The notes under the pieces were generated by a model. That model had not been told where the DNA came from and made no database searches. It saw only the letters and a program-made list of their open reading frames with translations. The position numbers and the translations under genes were made by a program. From Streptomyces sp. MBT65 (GTDB lineage Bacteria; Actinomycetota; Actinomycetes; Streptomycetales; Streptomycetaceae), in NCBI RefSeq assembly GCF_016612545.1, contig NZ_JAENRY010000024.1:1-56130 (forward strand): a DNA stretch of 56,130 nt. Direction: 5' to 3'. Shown here piece after piece: positions 33,947 through 42,187 of this stretch (position 1 is its first letter; each line of letters starts with the position of its first letter).

Positions 33947-36624
33947 TGCTCCGCTCCTTTCGGGAGGTGGTTCTGGTCGTGCGGGTGGTTCGCGTCCGTG
34001 GCGCGCAGCCCCGTGAGGGTGTCGCTGTCGCGATTCGCCTGCTCCACGGCGGCCTCGAACTCTTCGAGGGCCGAGCGGACGGCGTCCGCGTCGGCGGGCC
34101 GGGGGGCCTGCCGGGCGGCTTTTTGGGCGGCGGCGTCGGCGCCCGTACGAAGGGTGGCACCCCGGACCCGCCGACGCAGCGGCCGGGAGCCTCCGGCGTC
34201 GTCGGGGGCGGCGGACTCGTCCGCCGGGGCGTGGTGGGTGACGGCGGCGGGCTCCGCCACGACGACCGCCGGCTCCGTCTCGTACCGGGAGACCCGGCGC
34301 GGCAGCGGGGCGGGCTGATCGTCGGCCCAGGTGTGCTCCCGCACGGGTTCGGCGGCGACGGAGGGCCGCGGACCGGAGTCGGCGTACCCGGAGTCGCGTC
34401 CCGCGGAAGCACCGGCGGCGGTGGCCGGTCGTGCGGGCTGGGCGTCGACGGAGGGCCGCGAGCCGGAGTCGGCGTACGCGGAGTCGGCACCGTGGCCGGA
34501 GGAGCCGTAGCCCGACGAGCCGTAGCCCGCGCCGACAGCAGGTCGCCCGGAGTCGGTCCCGGCGTACCCGGAGTCCGAGGTGGCCCAGGACGGTGCCGGA
34601 CGCTGCTCCGGGACGGAGCCCGCGGACCCCAGCGCCTTGCTCGACCCCGACCCCGTGCCCGACTCCAACCCCGCGAACCCGCCCGCCGAACCGCCCGAGG
34701 ACAGCGCGCTCATGCGCAGCAGCAGCGTCGCCGGGATCGTGATCTCGGACGTCACACCGCCGCCCGGGGTGCGGGCGAGGGTGACGTCGATGTCCCAGCG
34801 GCGGGCGAGCGTACCGACCACGAACAGGCCCAGCACCTTCGTCGGCACCAGGTCGAGACGCTCGCGGCGGATGAGGCGGGCGTTCTCCTCGGCGATGCGC
34901 TCGGCGCTCATCCCGAGTCCGTGGTCGGCGATCACGATCAGCGCATCGTCGCCGTCGGTCCGTACGACCACCTCGACGGGGCTGCCCGCGGGCGAGAACG
35001 AGACCGCGTTCTCCAGGAGTTCGGCCACCATCAGTGTGAGGTCGCCGATGATGTCGGGCTCCACCATGACCTCGGTGTCGGCCCGCAGGCCCACCCGCTG
35101 GAAGCCCTCGATCTGGCCGAGCGCTGCCCGTACGACGTTGGTGAGTTCGGTGGGTCCGCCGTCCAGCACGGTCTCGCGGATGCCGGCGAGCAGCATCAGG
35201 CTGTCCGCGTTGCGGCGCAGACGGACGGCGATGTGGTCGATGGAGTAGAGGCGTTCGAGGAGCGCGGGGTCGGTCTCGCCGCGCTCCACCGCGTCGATCA
35301 GGGCGAGTTGACGGGTCGTCAGGTTGCTGACGCGGCGGCCGACGTTGCCGAACATCTCGGCGACGTTGCGCCGGCTGACCACCTGACGGGCGAGCAGCGC
35401 GGCGGCCGTGGTCTGCACATGGTTGAAGGCCTCGGCGAGGTCACCGATCTCGTCCTTCGCGGTGACCGGCATGTCGCGCAGCAGCGGCGGCCCGTCGTCC
35501 TCGGCGTCGTCGTCGGCCACGCGGGCGAGTTCCCGGCCCGCGACCTCGGCGACCTGCTTGGCCGCGCCGGTCAGGGCCTGCACCGGGCGGACCACCGAGC
35601 GGCGCACGATCACCACGAACGCGAGCCACAGCAGGAAGCCGAGCAGCGACAGGCTCAGCAGCAGTCCGGCGCGCCAGGAGGCGGAGCTGGAAGCGCTGTC
35701 GGCGCGGGTGGCGATCTGGCTGATGAGCGAGGTGGTGATCTTCAGCCGGCCCGCGGCCTGCTGCGGATAGGCGGGGTAGTCGCTCATGGCGTCCGCGAAG
35801 GCCTTGCGGACGGCGCCGGGCGTCTCCGCCTGAAGTCCGCTCGGGTCGATCTGCAGCTCCGCGTAGGCCTCGGCGATCAGCCGCTGCGCGGGGGTGTGCT
35901 CGATCCCGGCGAGCTGGTCGGCCTGCTCCTCGGTGGCGAACCGGGCGAACCGGGCGGCCTGGTAGGTGTACAGCTCGTAGGAGCCGACCGCGTTGTTGAA
36001 CTCGATGAGCGCGTTGCTGTCACCGGTCGTCGCCGAGAACACGCTGGTCTCGAACGAGCTGTGGGCGGCATCGGCCCGCAGCACGGAGTCCAGCAGGTTG
36101 CCGGTGAAGGTGGTGGCGAGGTTCGCGTTGTGCTCGAGGTCGAGCCCGTCGATCAGACCGTCGGAGGCGCTGGTGTACGCCGGGTCGATGTTGTCGGCGG
36201 GCAGATAGCTCTGCTCGACGGTGTCGCGCAGCGTCTCCAGGCCGTTGATCTCCTTCAGCGCCTGGGCCTCGCTGCTCGGCAGCCGGTCGCCGAAGGTGTC
36301 GCGCACCTTCTCGACCTGCGCGTCCACGGCCGACTGGGCCCTGCGGTACGCGCTCTGCGAGGGCGTGCCACCGTCGTTGGTGGCCTCGAAGCGGACGGAG
36401 AGCAGGATGGCCTGCTGGTGCTCCGCCTCCACGAGGTTCACCAGCTCGGCGACCTGCCCGCTGTCCCGCACCAGTTGGGCCGCGTCGCTCGCGTCCGTCG
36501 ACTGCCCGATCTCATCGGCGATGAGATACGCCAGCAGCACAGCGACCACCGCGAGCGGTACGCCGACGAGCAGATTGAGCTTGCGCCTGAAGGGCCAACG
36601 GTCTGCGAAGCCCCGTATGGACAC
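33943..36624 (-). CDS. cvnA: Conservon sensor kinase-like protein CvnA (first locus)
   Basis: GTG 36624 is preceded by GGAGG at ideal spacing, giving 893 residues; the frame upstream of it is not used. There is a membrane helix at about 17-37, a large outside domain to about 310 (nitrate-sensor-like helical bundle), and a second helix (LLLSLSLLGFLLWLAFVVIV). A HAMP region leads to an HATPase domain with ELLENAVSFSPAGSP and DHGLGMS. Like other CvnA proteins it lacks a clear phosphoacceptor histidine box. The C-terminal 250 residues are disordered, with SGYGSSGYGSSG and two near-identical 17-residue units. It heads the cvnABCD operon and is divergent from the osmolyte-binding lipoprotein gene. 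Confidence 0.9.
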   Translation of the reverse strand: MSIRGFADRWPFRRKLNLLVGVPLAVVAVLLAYLIADEIGQSTDASDAAQLVRDSGQVAELVNLVEAEHQQAILLSVRFEATNDGGTPSQSAYRRAQSAVDAQVEKVRDTFGDRLPSSEAQALKEINGLETLRDTVEQSYLPADNIDPAYTSASDGLIDGLDLEHNANLATTFTGNLLDSVLRADAAHSSFETSVFSATTGDSNALIEFNNAVGSYELYTYQAARFARFATEEQADQLAGIEHTPAQRLIAEAYAELQIDPSGLQAETPGAVRKAFADAMSDYPAYPQQAAGRLKITTSLISQIATRADSASSSASWRAGLLLSLSLLGFLLWLAFVVIVRRSVVRPVQALTGAAKQVAEVAGRELARVADDDAEDDGPPLLRDMPVTAKDEIGDLAEAFNHVQTTAAALLARQVVSRRNVAEMFGNVGRRVSNLTTRQLALIDAVERGETDPALLERLYSIDHIAVRLRRNADSLMLLAGIRETVLDGGPTELTNVVRAALGQIEGFQRVGLRADTEVMVEPDIIGDLTLMVAELLENAVSFSPAGSPVEVVVRTDGDDALIVIADHGLGMSAERIAEENARLIRRERLDLVPTKVLGLFVVGTLARRWDIDVTLARTPGGGVTSEITIPATLLLRMSALSSGGSAGGFAGLESGTGSGSSKALGSAGSVPEQRPAPSWATSDSGYAGTDSGRPAVGAGYGSSGYGSSGHGADSAYADSGSRPSVDAQPARPATAAGASAGRDSGYADSGPRPSVAAEPVREHTWADDQPAPLPRRVSRYETEPAVVVAEPAAVTHHAPADESAAPDDAGGSRPLRRRVRGATLRTGADAAAQKAARQAPRPADADAVRSALEEFEAAVEQANRDSDTLTGLRATDANHPHDQNHLPKGAEQ
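34351..34486. repeat. Two direct repeats of about 45 bp inside cvnA (first locus)
   Basis: Bases 34351-34395 and 34441-34486 are nearly identical over about 45 bases, 90 bp apart. A third, shorter relative lies near 34550-34580. They encode repeated DSGYADSGPRPSVAAEP-like units in the disordered tail of CvnA. Expansion or contraction between strains is likely. Confidence 0.7.
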
Positions 36625-36988
36625 CAGGCCTCCTTCGTGGGGTGTTGTCACGGTACGCGCAGCGACACACGTGACTGTTTTTGATCGAAGCGGCCCCCGC
36701 ACACCGCTGTGACCGACGCCAACTCCGGGGAGACTACCGCCTCTTCGAACGATCAAGTGCGTCGCCCTACGTCAAGAATCAATTACAAAGCGCCCGTGTT
36801 CGTGACCGGTCTGTTTACGTTGCCTTCACAACTGGGCACCCATTGAGGCCAATCGGTGACCAGACTTCTCTTGACTGACCGAGAACCGGCTGGATTGGAT
36901 CAGCGGAGTGCGGAATTCACGCCCCGCGCGTGGACGCCACAGCCATGCCTGCACGTCTGTGCCAACATCCGAGCCCGGAACGGGAATT
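36625..36988. other. Divergent regulatory region, cvnA1 / osmolyte-binding lipoprotein
   Basis: The 364 bases are AT-richer than the flanks, especially 36680-36900. A plus-strand promoter candidate lies at 36871-36900. On the minus strand, TTGACG (about 36772-36767) could be the -35 box for cvnA, but no good -10 follows at the right distance. No coding frame is supported, although the plus frame of the lipoprotein is open upstream of the chosen start. Confidence 0.5.
36871..36900 (+). promoter_or_regulatory. Candidate promoter of the osmolyte-binding lipoprotein gene
   Basis: TTGACT (36871-36876) and TTGGAT (36895-36900) are 18 bases apart. A start near 36907 would leave a leader of about 80 bases. 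Confidence 0.4.
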
Positions 36989-37951
36989 GTGACTTCAAAA
37001 GCGAAGAACAGCTGGTCAAGTACTAGGTACCCCGGCGCGGCCGCCCTCGCGCTCGCCGCGACGGCTGCGCTTGTCACGGGATGTGGTTCGTCCTCCGACA
37101 GCAAGTCCGACAACCCGCTCTCGGGCGACAAGGCCAGCGGCGACACCGTCGTCGTCGGCTCCAACAACTTCGCCGAGAGCATCCTGATCGCCGACATCTA
37201 CGGCGAGGCGCTCAAGGCCAAGGGCGTCAAGGTCACTTACAAGCCGAACATCGGCAGCCGTGAGACGACCTACGGCCTGCTCAAGAACGGCACCATCACC
37301 GTGCTGCCCGAGTACAACGGCGCGCTGCTGGCCTACCTCGACCCGAAGGCCACCCCGGCGACCCTCGCCGCGACCACGGCCGCGATCGACGCCAAGCTCG
37401 ACACCAAGCTGACGCTCCTCGACCCGGCCGCCGCCGAGGACAAGGACACGGTCACGCTCAACGCCGAGACCGCGAAGAAGTACAACCTCACGTCCGAGTC
37501 GAGCATCGCGGACCTCAAGTCCATCGCCAAGGACCTGGTCATCGGCGCCTCGCCGGAGTTCCAGACCCGGCAGCAGGGCCTGGTCGGCCTGAAGTCCGTC
37601 TACGGCCTGGAGTTCAAGTCCTTCAAGGCGCTGGACGCGGGCGGCCCGCTGACCGCGGCCGCGCTGAAGAAGAACACCGTGCAGGCGGCCGACCTCTTCA
37701 GCACGGACCCGACCATCGCCAAGGAGAAGCACGTCACGCTCCAGGACCCGAAGCGGCTCTTCGGGTTCGAGAACGTGCAGCCCCTGGTCTACAAGAGCGG
37801 CCTCTCCGCCGCCGGCGTGGCCGCCCTCAACGCGGTCTCCGCGAAGCTCGACACGGCGACCCTGCTGGACCTCGACACCCAGGTGGGCTCGCAGAACAAG
37901 GACCCGCTGGACGTGGCGAAGGCCTGGCTGAAGTCGGCCGGCCTGGACTAG
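36989..37951 (+). CDS. Osmolyte (betaine/choline-type) ABC substrate-binding lipoprotein
   Basis: GTG 36989 has GGAACGGG upstream and gives 320 residues. The signal peptide ends in LVTGC with lipidation Cys32. The mature protein is of the OpuAC/OsmF type: VVVGSNNFAESILIADIYGE, NIGSRETTYGLLKNGTITVL and PEYNGALLAYL near the ligand site. LGFENVQPLVYKSGL-like sequence lies in the second lobe. It is the missing binding protein of the ATPase-permease operon at 29825-32327, from which it is separated by conservon 1. A strong terminator follows. Confidence 0.9.
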   Translation: MTSKAKNSWSSTRYPGAAALALAATAALVTGCGSSSDSKSDNPLSGDKASGDTVVVGSNNFAESILIADIYGEALKAKGVKVTYKPNIGSRETTYGLLKNGTITVLPEYNGALLAYLDPKATPATLAATTAAIDAKLDTKLTLLDPAAAEDKDTVTLNAETAKKYNLTSESSIADLKSIAKDLVIGASPEFQTRQQGLVGLKSVYGLEFKSFKALDAGGPLTAAALKKNTVQAADLFSTDPTIAKEKHVTLQDPKRLFGFENVQPLVYKSGLSAAGVAALNAVSAKLDTATLLDLDTQVGSQNKDPLDVAKAWLKSAGLD

Positions 37952-37964
37952 GTCCGCCCCCGAT

Positions 37965-38003
37965 GACGCGGGTGCCTCCGCTTCTCCGGGAGGCACCCGC
38001 GTC
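37965..38003. terminator. Hairpin terminator after the osmolyte-binding lipoprotein gene
   Basis: Perfect 15-bp arms (37965-37979 and 37989-38003) with a 9-base loop, located between converging genes. Confidence 0.88.
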
Positions 38004-38020
38004 GGCGTGCCCGGACGGGT

Positions 38021-39418
38021 CTAGTACCCGACGGAGAACGTCGCGTCCTGCTGTTCCGTCGCGGTCGAGATCGGGTCGATGCGCAGCACGTAGTTGGAGT
38101 GCCGGATGTAGCGCGTCGGGTTGTTGTAGGACCGGAAGGACGCCCAGGTGGAGTCCGCGAGGCCGGCGGTCCGGTAGAACGTGGCGTCCCCGGCGAACGT
38201 CGACGTGCCGTCGTTCACGTCGAGTTGGAGCGCGTAGTCGTAGTGCCGCAGGTACCGGGTCGGGTAGTTGACCGACTGGAAGGACACCCCGGCGCTGTCC
38301 GCGAGGCCCGGCACCAGCGTCCACTGCGAGTCGGTGTACGGGTCGAAGGCGTACGCGTCGATCCGTCCGACGAAGTTGGAGTGGCGGACGTAACGGGCCG
38401 GATAGTTGTAGGACTTGAGCCGGTTCCAGGCCGGAGTGCCCCACTTGGCGATCAGGTTGGTGTACTCGGTCGCGGTGATCGGCTGGATGCCGCAGTGCTT
38501 GGAGTTGAGCGGCTGTGTGTAGAGCTTCTGGTCCACTGCCGTCCAGGTGCCGGCGGCGAGGCTGCTGGTCTGCCAGGCGTAGAAGACGCCGTTCGGGTCC
38601 CAGGTGTCACCCCAGAGGTACCAAGTCCCGCTCGACGCAAGGGACTTGACCAGGGTCGGCGCCTCGGTGCCGTTGTGCGAGACCGCCGTGCTGAACTCGG
38701 TGAAGCTGCCCGGGTCCAGGGACGTGGACTTCGCGCCGACCAGCGTCGAACTCTTCTTGAAGTAGAGGTAGTTGACCCCGTTCACGCCCACGGCGAGGTC
38801 GCCGTCGATCACGTCGTAGCCGGGGTCGAAGAACACCTGCGGATCGCCGGCGGTCACGAAGTCGCTCGTGTAGTTGACCATGATGACGTTGTGGCCGCTG
38901 TCGTTGACGGCCGAGTAGATCACCCCGTACTGCCCGCGCCCCGCGTCCCAGTACGACTCCGGCGCCCAGGCGTGGGTGTCCAGGTCGTGCACCTTCATCC
39001 GCCGGTAGCCGGTGAAGGTGCGCAGGTCGGTGGAGTCCCAGACGTGGATGTACTGGCTGACGTACGACCAGTCGGTGCCGTTGAGGTCGGTCGCGAGGAC
39101 CACGAACGTGCCGTCCTGCTTGCGCAGGATGAACGGGTCGCGCAGGCCCAGGGAGCCCGCGGTGGGGGTGGCGACGGGCGCGTTCTGGTTCAGCGGGGTC
39201 CATCGCAGGCCGTCGAGGCTGACGGCAAGGTGCAGACCGTAGTTGGCGCCGAGGAACGTCGGCGACTCGGTGAAGTAGCACATGACATAAGCCGAGTCGG
39301 TCGCGGCGTGCGCGCTCCCGGCGCCCAGCGTGAGCGCGCCGGTGGCCGCGAGGGGGACGGTCGCGGCCGCGCCGAGGAAGCTCCGGCGGGAGAGGTGGGG
39401 GAGGGGAGGGACGGCCAT
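38021..39418 (-). CDS. Secreted GH43-like glycosidase with AbfB (CBM42-like) domain
   Basis: ATG 39418 with GGAG upstream gives 465 residues. The N-terminus has a Tat signal (SRRSFLGAAATVPLA) ending near GSAHA. The catalytic domain (to about 325) is a five-bladed propeller of the GH43/GH62-like kind, with LGLRDPFIL (Asp of RDPF), THAWAPESYWD and SHNGTEAPTLVKS (candidate general acid Glu). The C-terminal 140 residues hold three AbfB-type repeats (YPARYVRHSNF, YPTRYLRHYDY, NPTRYIRHSNY), which bind arabinofuranosyl side chains. The likely role is release of arabinose from plant hemicellulose. The gene is monocistronic and has its own promoter and operator candidates. Confidence 0.87.
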   Translation of the reverse strand: MAVPPLPHLSRRSFLGAAATVPLAATGALTLGAGSAHAATDSAYVMCYFTESPTFLGANYGLHLAVSLDGLRWTPLNQNAPVATPTAGSLGLRDPFILRKQDGTFVVLATDLNGTDWSYVSQYIHVWDSTDLRTFTGYRRMKVHDLDTHAWAPESYWDAGRGQYGVIYSAVNDSGHNVIMVNYTSDFVTAGDPQVFFDPGYDVIDGDLAVGVNGVNYLYFKKSSTLVGAKSTSLDPGSFTEFSTAVSHNGTEAPTLVKSLASSGTWYLWGDTWDPNGVFYAWQTSSLAAGTWTAVDQKLYTQPLNSKHCGIQPITATEYTNLIAKWGTPAWNRLKSYNYPARYVRHSNFVGRIDAYAFDPYTDSQWTLVPGLADSAGVSFQSVNYPTRYLRHYDYALQLDVNDGTSTFAGDATFYRTAGLADSTWASFRSYNNPTRYIRHSNYVLRIDPISTATEQQDATFSVGY

Positions 39419-39448
39419 GTGTTCTCCAGGGGTGACGAGCGGCCCAGT

Positions 39449-39471
39449 GTTCGATATCACGAACGGAGTTC
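39449..39471. promoter_or_regulatory. Interlocked inverted repeats, candidate repressor operator of the GH43 gene
   Basis: GTTCG-N6-CGAAC (39449-39464) overlaps GAAC-GGA-GTTC (39461-39471), so three alternating half-sites are present. They lie 31-53 bases before the ATG and just after the predicted transcription start, a position typical for repressor binding. Confidence 0.45.
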
Positions 39472-39485
39472 GGTAAGTCGATCAG

Positions 39486-39514
39486 AAGGTAGAGATGGGG
39501 CGTGTGCGCGTCAA
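39486..39514 (-). promoter_or_regulatory. Predicted promoter of the GH43 gene
   Basis: On the minus strand, TTGACG (39514-39509) and TACCTT (39491-39486) are separated by exactly 17 bases. The start would be near 39479, with a 60-base leader. Confidence 0.6.
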
Positions 39515-39602
39515 TCACACGGTCGTGCTTGGCCGGTTCTCGTCGTTCACGTAGGCGTCCGCTACGAGCCCCCTGTGTGGATGCGCGAGCCTCCGGCGTG
39601 CG

Positions 39603-40538
39603 TCACGATCCTCCGGTGTGGATCAGCAGCTCCGCCCGCGCCCGGGCCGCCGCCCCGATCGCCACCGCGTCACCGCCCAGCAGGGCCGGCAGCACCCGCA
39701 CCGGATGGCCGCTCACCGGCGGCTCCAGCGCCAGGGTCTCCCGCACCGCCGACTCGACGAGCCCCCACGACCTGCTGACACCCCCGCCGATCACACACGT
39801 CGTGACATCCAGCAGCCCCGCCGTGATCAGCAGCGCACGGGCCACACCGCGCCCCAGCGCCGCGTATACGGCCCGCGCGTCCTCATCCCCCCGCCGGGCC
39901 GCCCCGGCGACCTCACGGGCCGTGAGGACGCGCCCCGTCCGCTCCTCGTACCGCGCCGCGACCGACCGCCCCGACGCCAGCGTCTCCAGATGCCCCCGAC
40001 CGCCGCATGTGCACGGCAGCTCGCCGAACCCCGGCACATGACCGATCTCGCCCGCCGCCCCGCGCGGCCCGTCGTACAGGGCGCCATTCAGCCACAGCGC
40101 GCCACCCACCCCGGTGCCGAGCGTCATCCCGAGCACGTTCTCCTCACCCAAGACGGCGCCCCGCGCCACCTCCCCGCGCAGAAACGCGTTCACGTCGTTG
40201 TCGAGGAACGCCGGTACCCCCAGGGCCTGTTGGACGGCGGCCGTCACCTCGAACCCGGCCCAGTCCCGGAACGAGTCGCTCGCCACGAGGATCCGCCCGG
40301 CCCGCACGTCCACGAGTCCGGCCGCACCGACCCCGACCCCGAGCACCCGGGCGGGCGTACGGTCCAGCAGCAGCCGTAGCGCCGAGAGCGCGGCGGCGAG
40401 CATGGCCGCGCCGCCCTCGCTCGCCGGTGTCGGCACCTCGGCCCGGTCCAGGACGTCGAGTTCGGCCGTGCACAGCACGACCTGGGTGGTCGTCCCGCCG
40501 ATGTCGACGCCGACGATCACCTGGGGAGCCTCGCTCAC
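39603..40538 (-). CDS. ROK-family sugar kinase-like protein
   Basis: The 311-residue protein starts at GTG 40538, overlapping the ABC ATPase stop by four bases. It has the ATP-binding GVDIGGTTTQVVL, the catalytic FLDNDVNAFLRGE and the GTGVGGALW loop. The zinc motif, normally CxCGxxGCxE in ROK proteins, reads CTCGGRGHLE, so the third cysteine is His. No HTH domain is present, so this is the enzyme type (glucokinase, N-acetylglucosamine or N-acetylmannosamine kinase class). It is the last gene of the oligopeptide-type ABC operon, suggesting that the imported ligand contains or yields a hexose or amino sugar. Confidence 0.87.
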   Translation of the reverse strand: MSEAPQVIVGVDIGGTTTQVVLCTAELDVLDRAEVPTPASEGGAAMLAAALSALRLLLDRTPARVLGVGVGAAGLVDVRAGRILVASDSFRDWAGFEVTAAVQQALGVPAFLDNDVNAFLRGEVARGAVLGEENVLGMTLGTGVGGALWLNGALYDGPRGAAGEIGHVPGFGELPCTCGGRGHLETLASGRSVAARYEERTGRVLTAREVAGAARRGDEDARAVYAALGRGVARALLITAGLLDVTTCVIGGGVSRSWGLVESAVRETLALEPPVSGHPVRVLPALLGGDAVAIGAAARARAELLIHTGGS

Positions 40539-42187
40539 GCGTCGGCCCCCGTCCCCGACGCCAACCGGTGTTCCCTGCGCTCCCGCTGGAGCACCGGATC
40601 GGGCACGGGTACGGCGGCGATGAGCCGTCGCGTGTACGCGCTCTCCGGACGCAGCAACGTCCGCATGGTCGGCCCCTGTTCCTCGACCCGCCCGCCCCGC
40701 ATCACGACCACGCGCCCGGCGAACCGCTGCACCACGGCCAGGTCGTGCGACACGAAGAGACAGGCGAACCCGAGCTCTTCCTGCAACTCGGCGATCACTT
40801 CCAGCACGGTCTGCTGCACGCTCACGTCCAGCGCGCTCGTCGGCTCGTCCGCGACCAGCAGCCGGGGTTCGAGCACCAACGCCCGGGCGAGACTCACCCG
40901 CTGCCGCTGCCCACCGGACAGTTCACGCGGCCCGCGCCGCGCCAACTCCCTGGGCAGCCGCACCAGTTCGAGCACCTCGGCGACCCGCTCCCGCCGCTCG
41001 GCGGCCCGCATGTCACGCCGGTGCACCCGCAAGGGCTCGGCCACACACTCCGCGACACTCATCCGCGCGTCCAGCGAGGCCACCGGATCCTGCAACACCA
41101 CACCGACCCCGGCCAACAGCGCCCGCCGGGCCCGCCCCCGCGCCCCGCGCAGATCGGCCCCGAAGAGCGAGACGGTCCCCGACTCCGGCGCGACCAGCCC
41201 CAGAGCCACCCGCGCGGCGGTCGACTTCCCCGACCCGGACTCACCGACGAGCCCCACGGTCTCCCCGGCCCGCACGGTCAGCGACACGTCCTCCAGCGCT
41301 CGCACCGCACGGGGCCCGCGCCCGAACTTCACGCTCACATCCCGTAGTTCGACGACGGGAGCCCCCTCGACCTCCGGGCCCGCGCCACTCCCGCTCCCGG
41401 TCACGGCGAGCCGAGGCACAGCGGCCAACAACCGCCGCGTGTACTCGTGCGTGGGCCGCAACAGCACGTCCTCCACCGCCCCCGTCTCCACGATCTCCCC
41501 CTCCAGCATCACGGCGACCCGGTCGGCGAAATCGGCGACGACCCCCATGTTGTGCGTGACCAGCAGCACGCCGGTCCCCGAGTCGACGGCCAACGCCCGC
41601 AGCAGATCGAGTATTTCCGCCTGCACGGTGACATCGAGGGCGGTGGTCGGCTCGTCCGCGACCAGCAGTCCGGGGGAGTTGGCGATGGCCATGGCGATGA
41701 CGACCCGCTGCCGCTGCCCACCCGACAACTGGAACGGAAAGGCGGAGGCCCGCCGCTCGGGGTCAGGAATCCCGACCCGGCGCAACAACGCGACGGCTTC
41801 GGCGGCCGCCTCCCGCCGCGACACGTCCCGGTGATTCCGTACGACTTCCGCTATCTGCCTGCCGATTCGGGTCAGCGGATCAAGAGCGGTGGCCGGCTCC
41901 TGAAAGACCATGGAGGCCGTACGCCCACGCAGCCGCGCGAGTTCGGCCTCACCGGCGCCGACCACATCCGTACCGGCGACCGAAACACCCCCGGACGCAC
42001 GGGCGTTGCCGGGCAACAGCCCGAGCGCGGCGAGGGCCACGGTCGACTTCCCCGACCCGGACTCTCCGACAAGCGCCAGCGTCTCCCCGGGCGCGACCCG
42101 CAGCGAAACCCCGCGCACGGCGGGCACATCACCACTCTCGGTGGAGAAGGTGACGTCCAGGTTCTCCATCTCCAGGATGTCGTTCAT
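40535..42187 (-). CDS. Oligopeptide-type ABC transporter, fused double ATPase (DppD-DppF)
   Basis: The 550-residue protein starts at ATG 42187, which overlaps the permease stop by four bases. Two complete ATPase modules are present. The first (about 1-255) has GESGSGKST, LSGGQRQRVVIAMAIANSP and LLVADEPTTALDV. The second (about 285-545) has GESGSGKST, LSGGQRQRVSLARALVLEP and LLVADEPTSALDV. Each is followed by the oligopeptide-ATPase C-terminal element (RPTHEYTRRLLAAVP and RPESAYTRRLIAAVP). Fusion of the D and F subunits is common in actinobacteria. It energises the two permeases encoded just upstream. Confidence 0.93.
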   Translation of the reverse strand: MNDILEMENLDVTFSTESGDVPAVRGVSLRVAPGETLALVGESGSGKSTVALAALGLLPGNARASGGVSVAGTDVVGAGEAELARLRGRTASMVFQEPATALDPLTRIGRQIAEVVRNHRDVSRREAAAEAVALLRRVGIPDPERRASAFPFQLSGGQRQRVVIAMAIANSPGLLVADEPTTALDVTVQAEILDLLRALAVDSGTGVLLVTHNMGVVADFADRVAVMLEGEIVETGAVEDVLLRPTHEYTRRLLAAVPRLAVTGSGSGAGPEVEGAPVVELRDVSVKFGRGPRAVRALEDVSLTVRAGETVGLVGESGSGKSTAARVALGLVAPESGTVSLFGADLRGARGRARRALLAGVGVVLQDPVASLDARMSVAECVAEPLRVHRRDMRAAERRERVAEVLELVRLPRELARRGPRELSGGQRQRVSLARALVLEPRLLVADEPTSALDVSVQQTVLEVIAELQEELGFACLFVSHDLAVVQRFAGRVVVMRGGRVEEQGPTMRTLLRPESAYTRRLIAAVPVPDPVLQRERREHRLASGTGADA

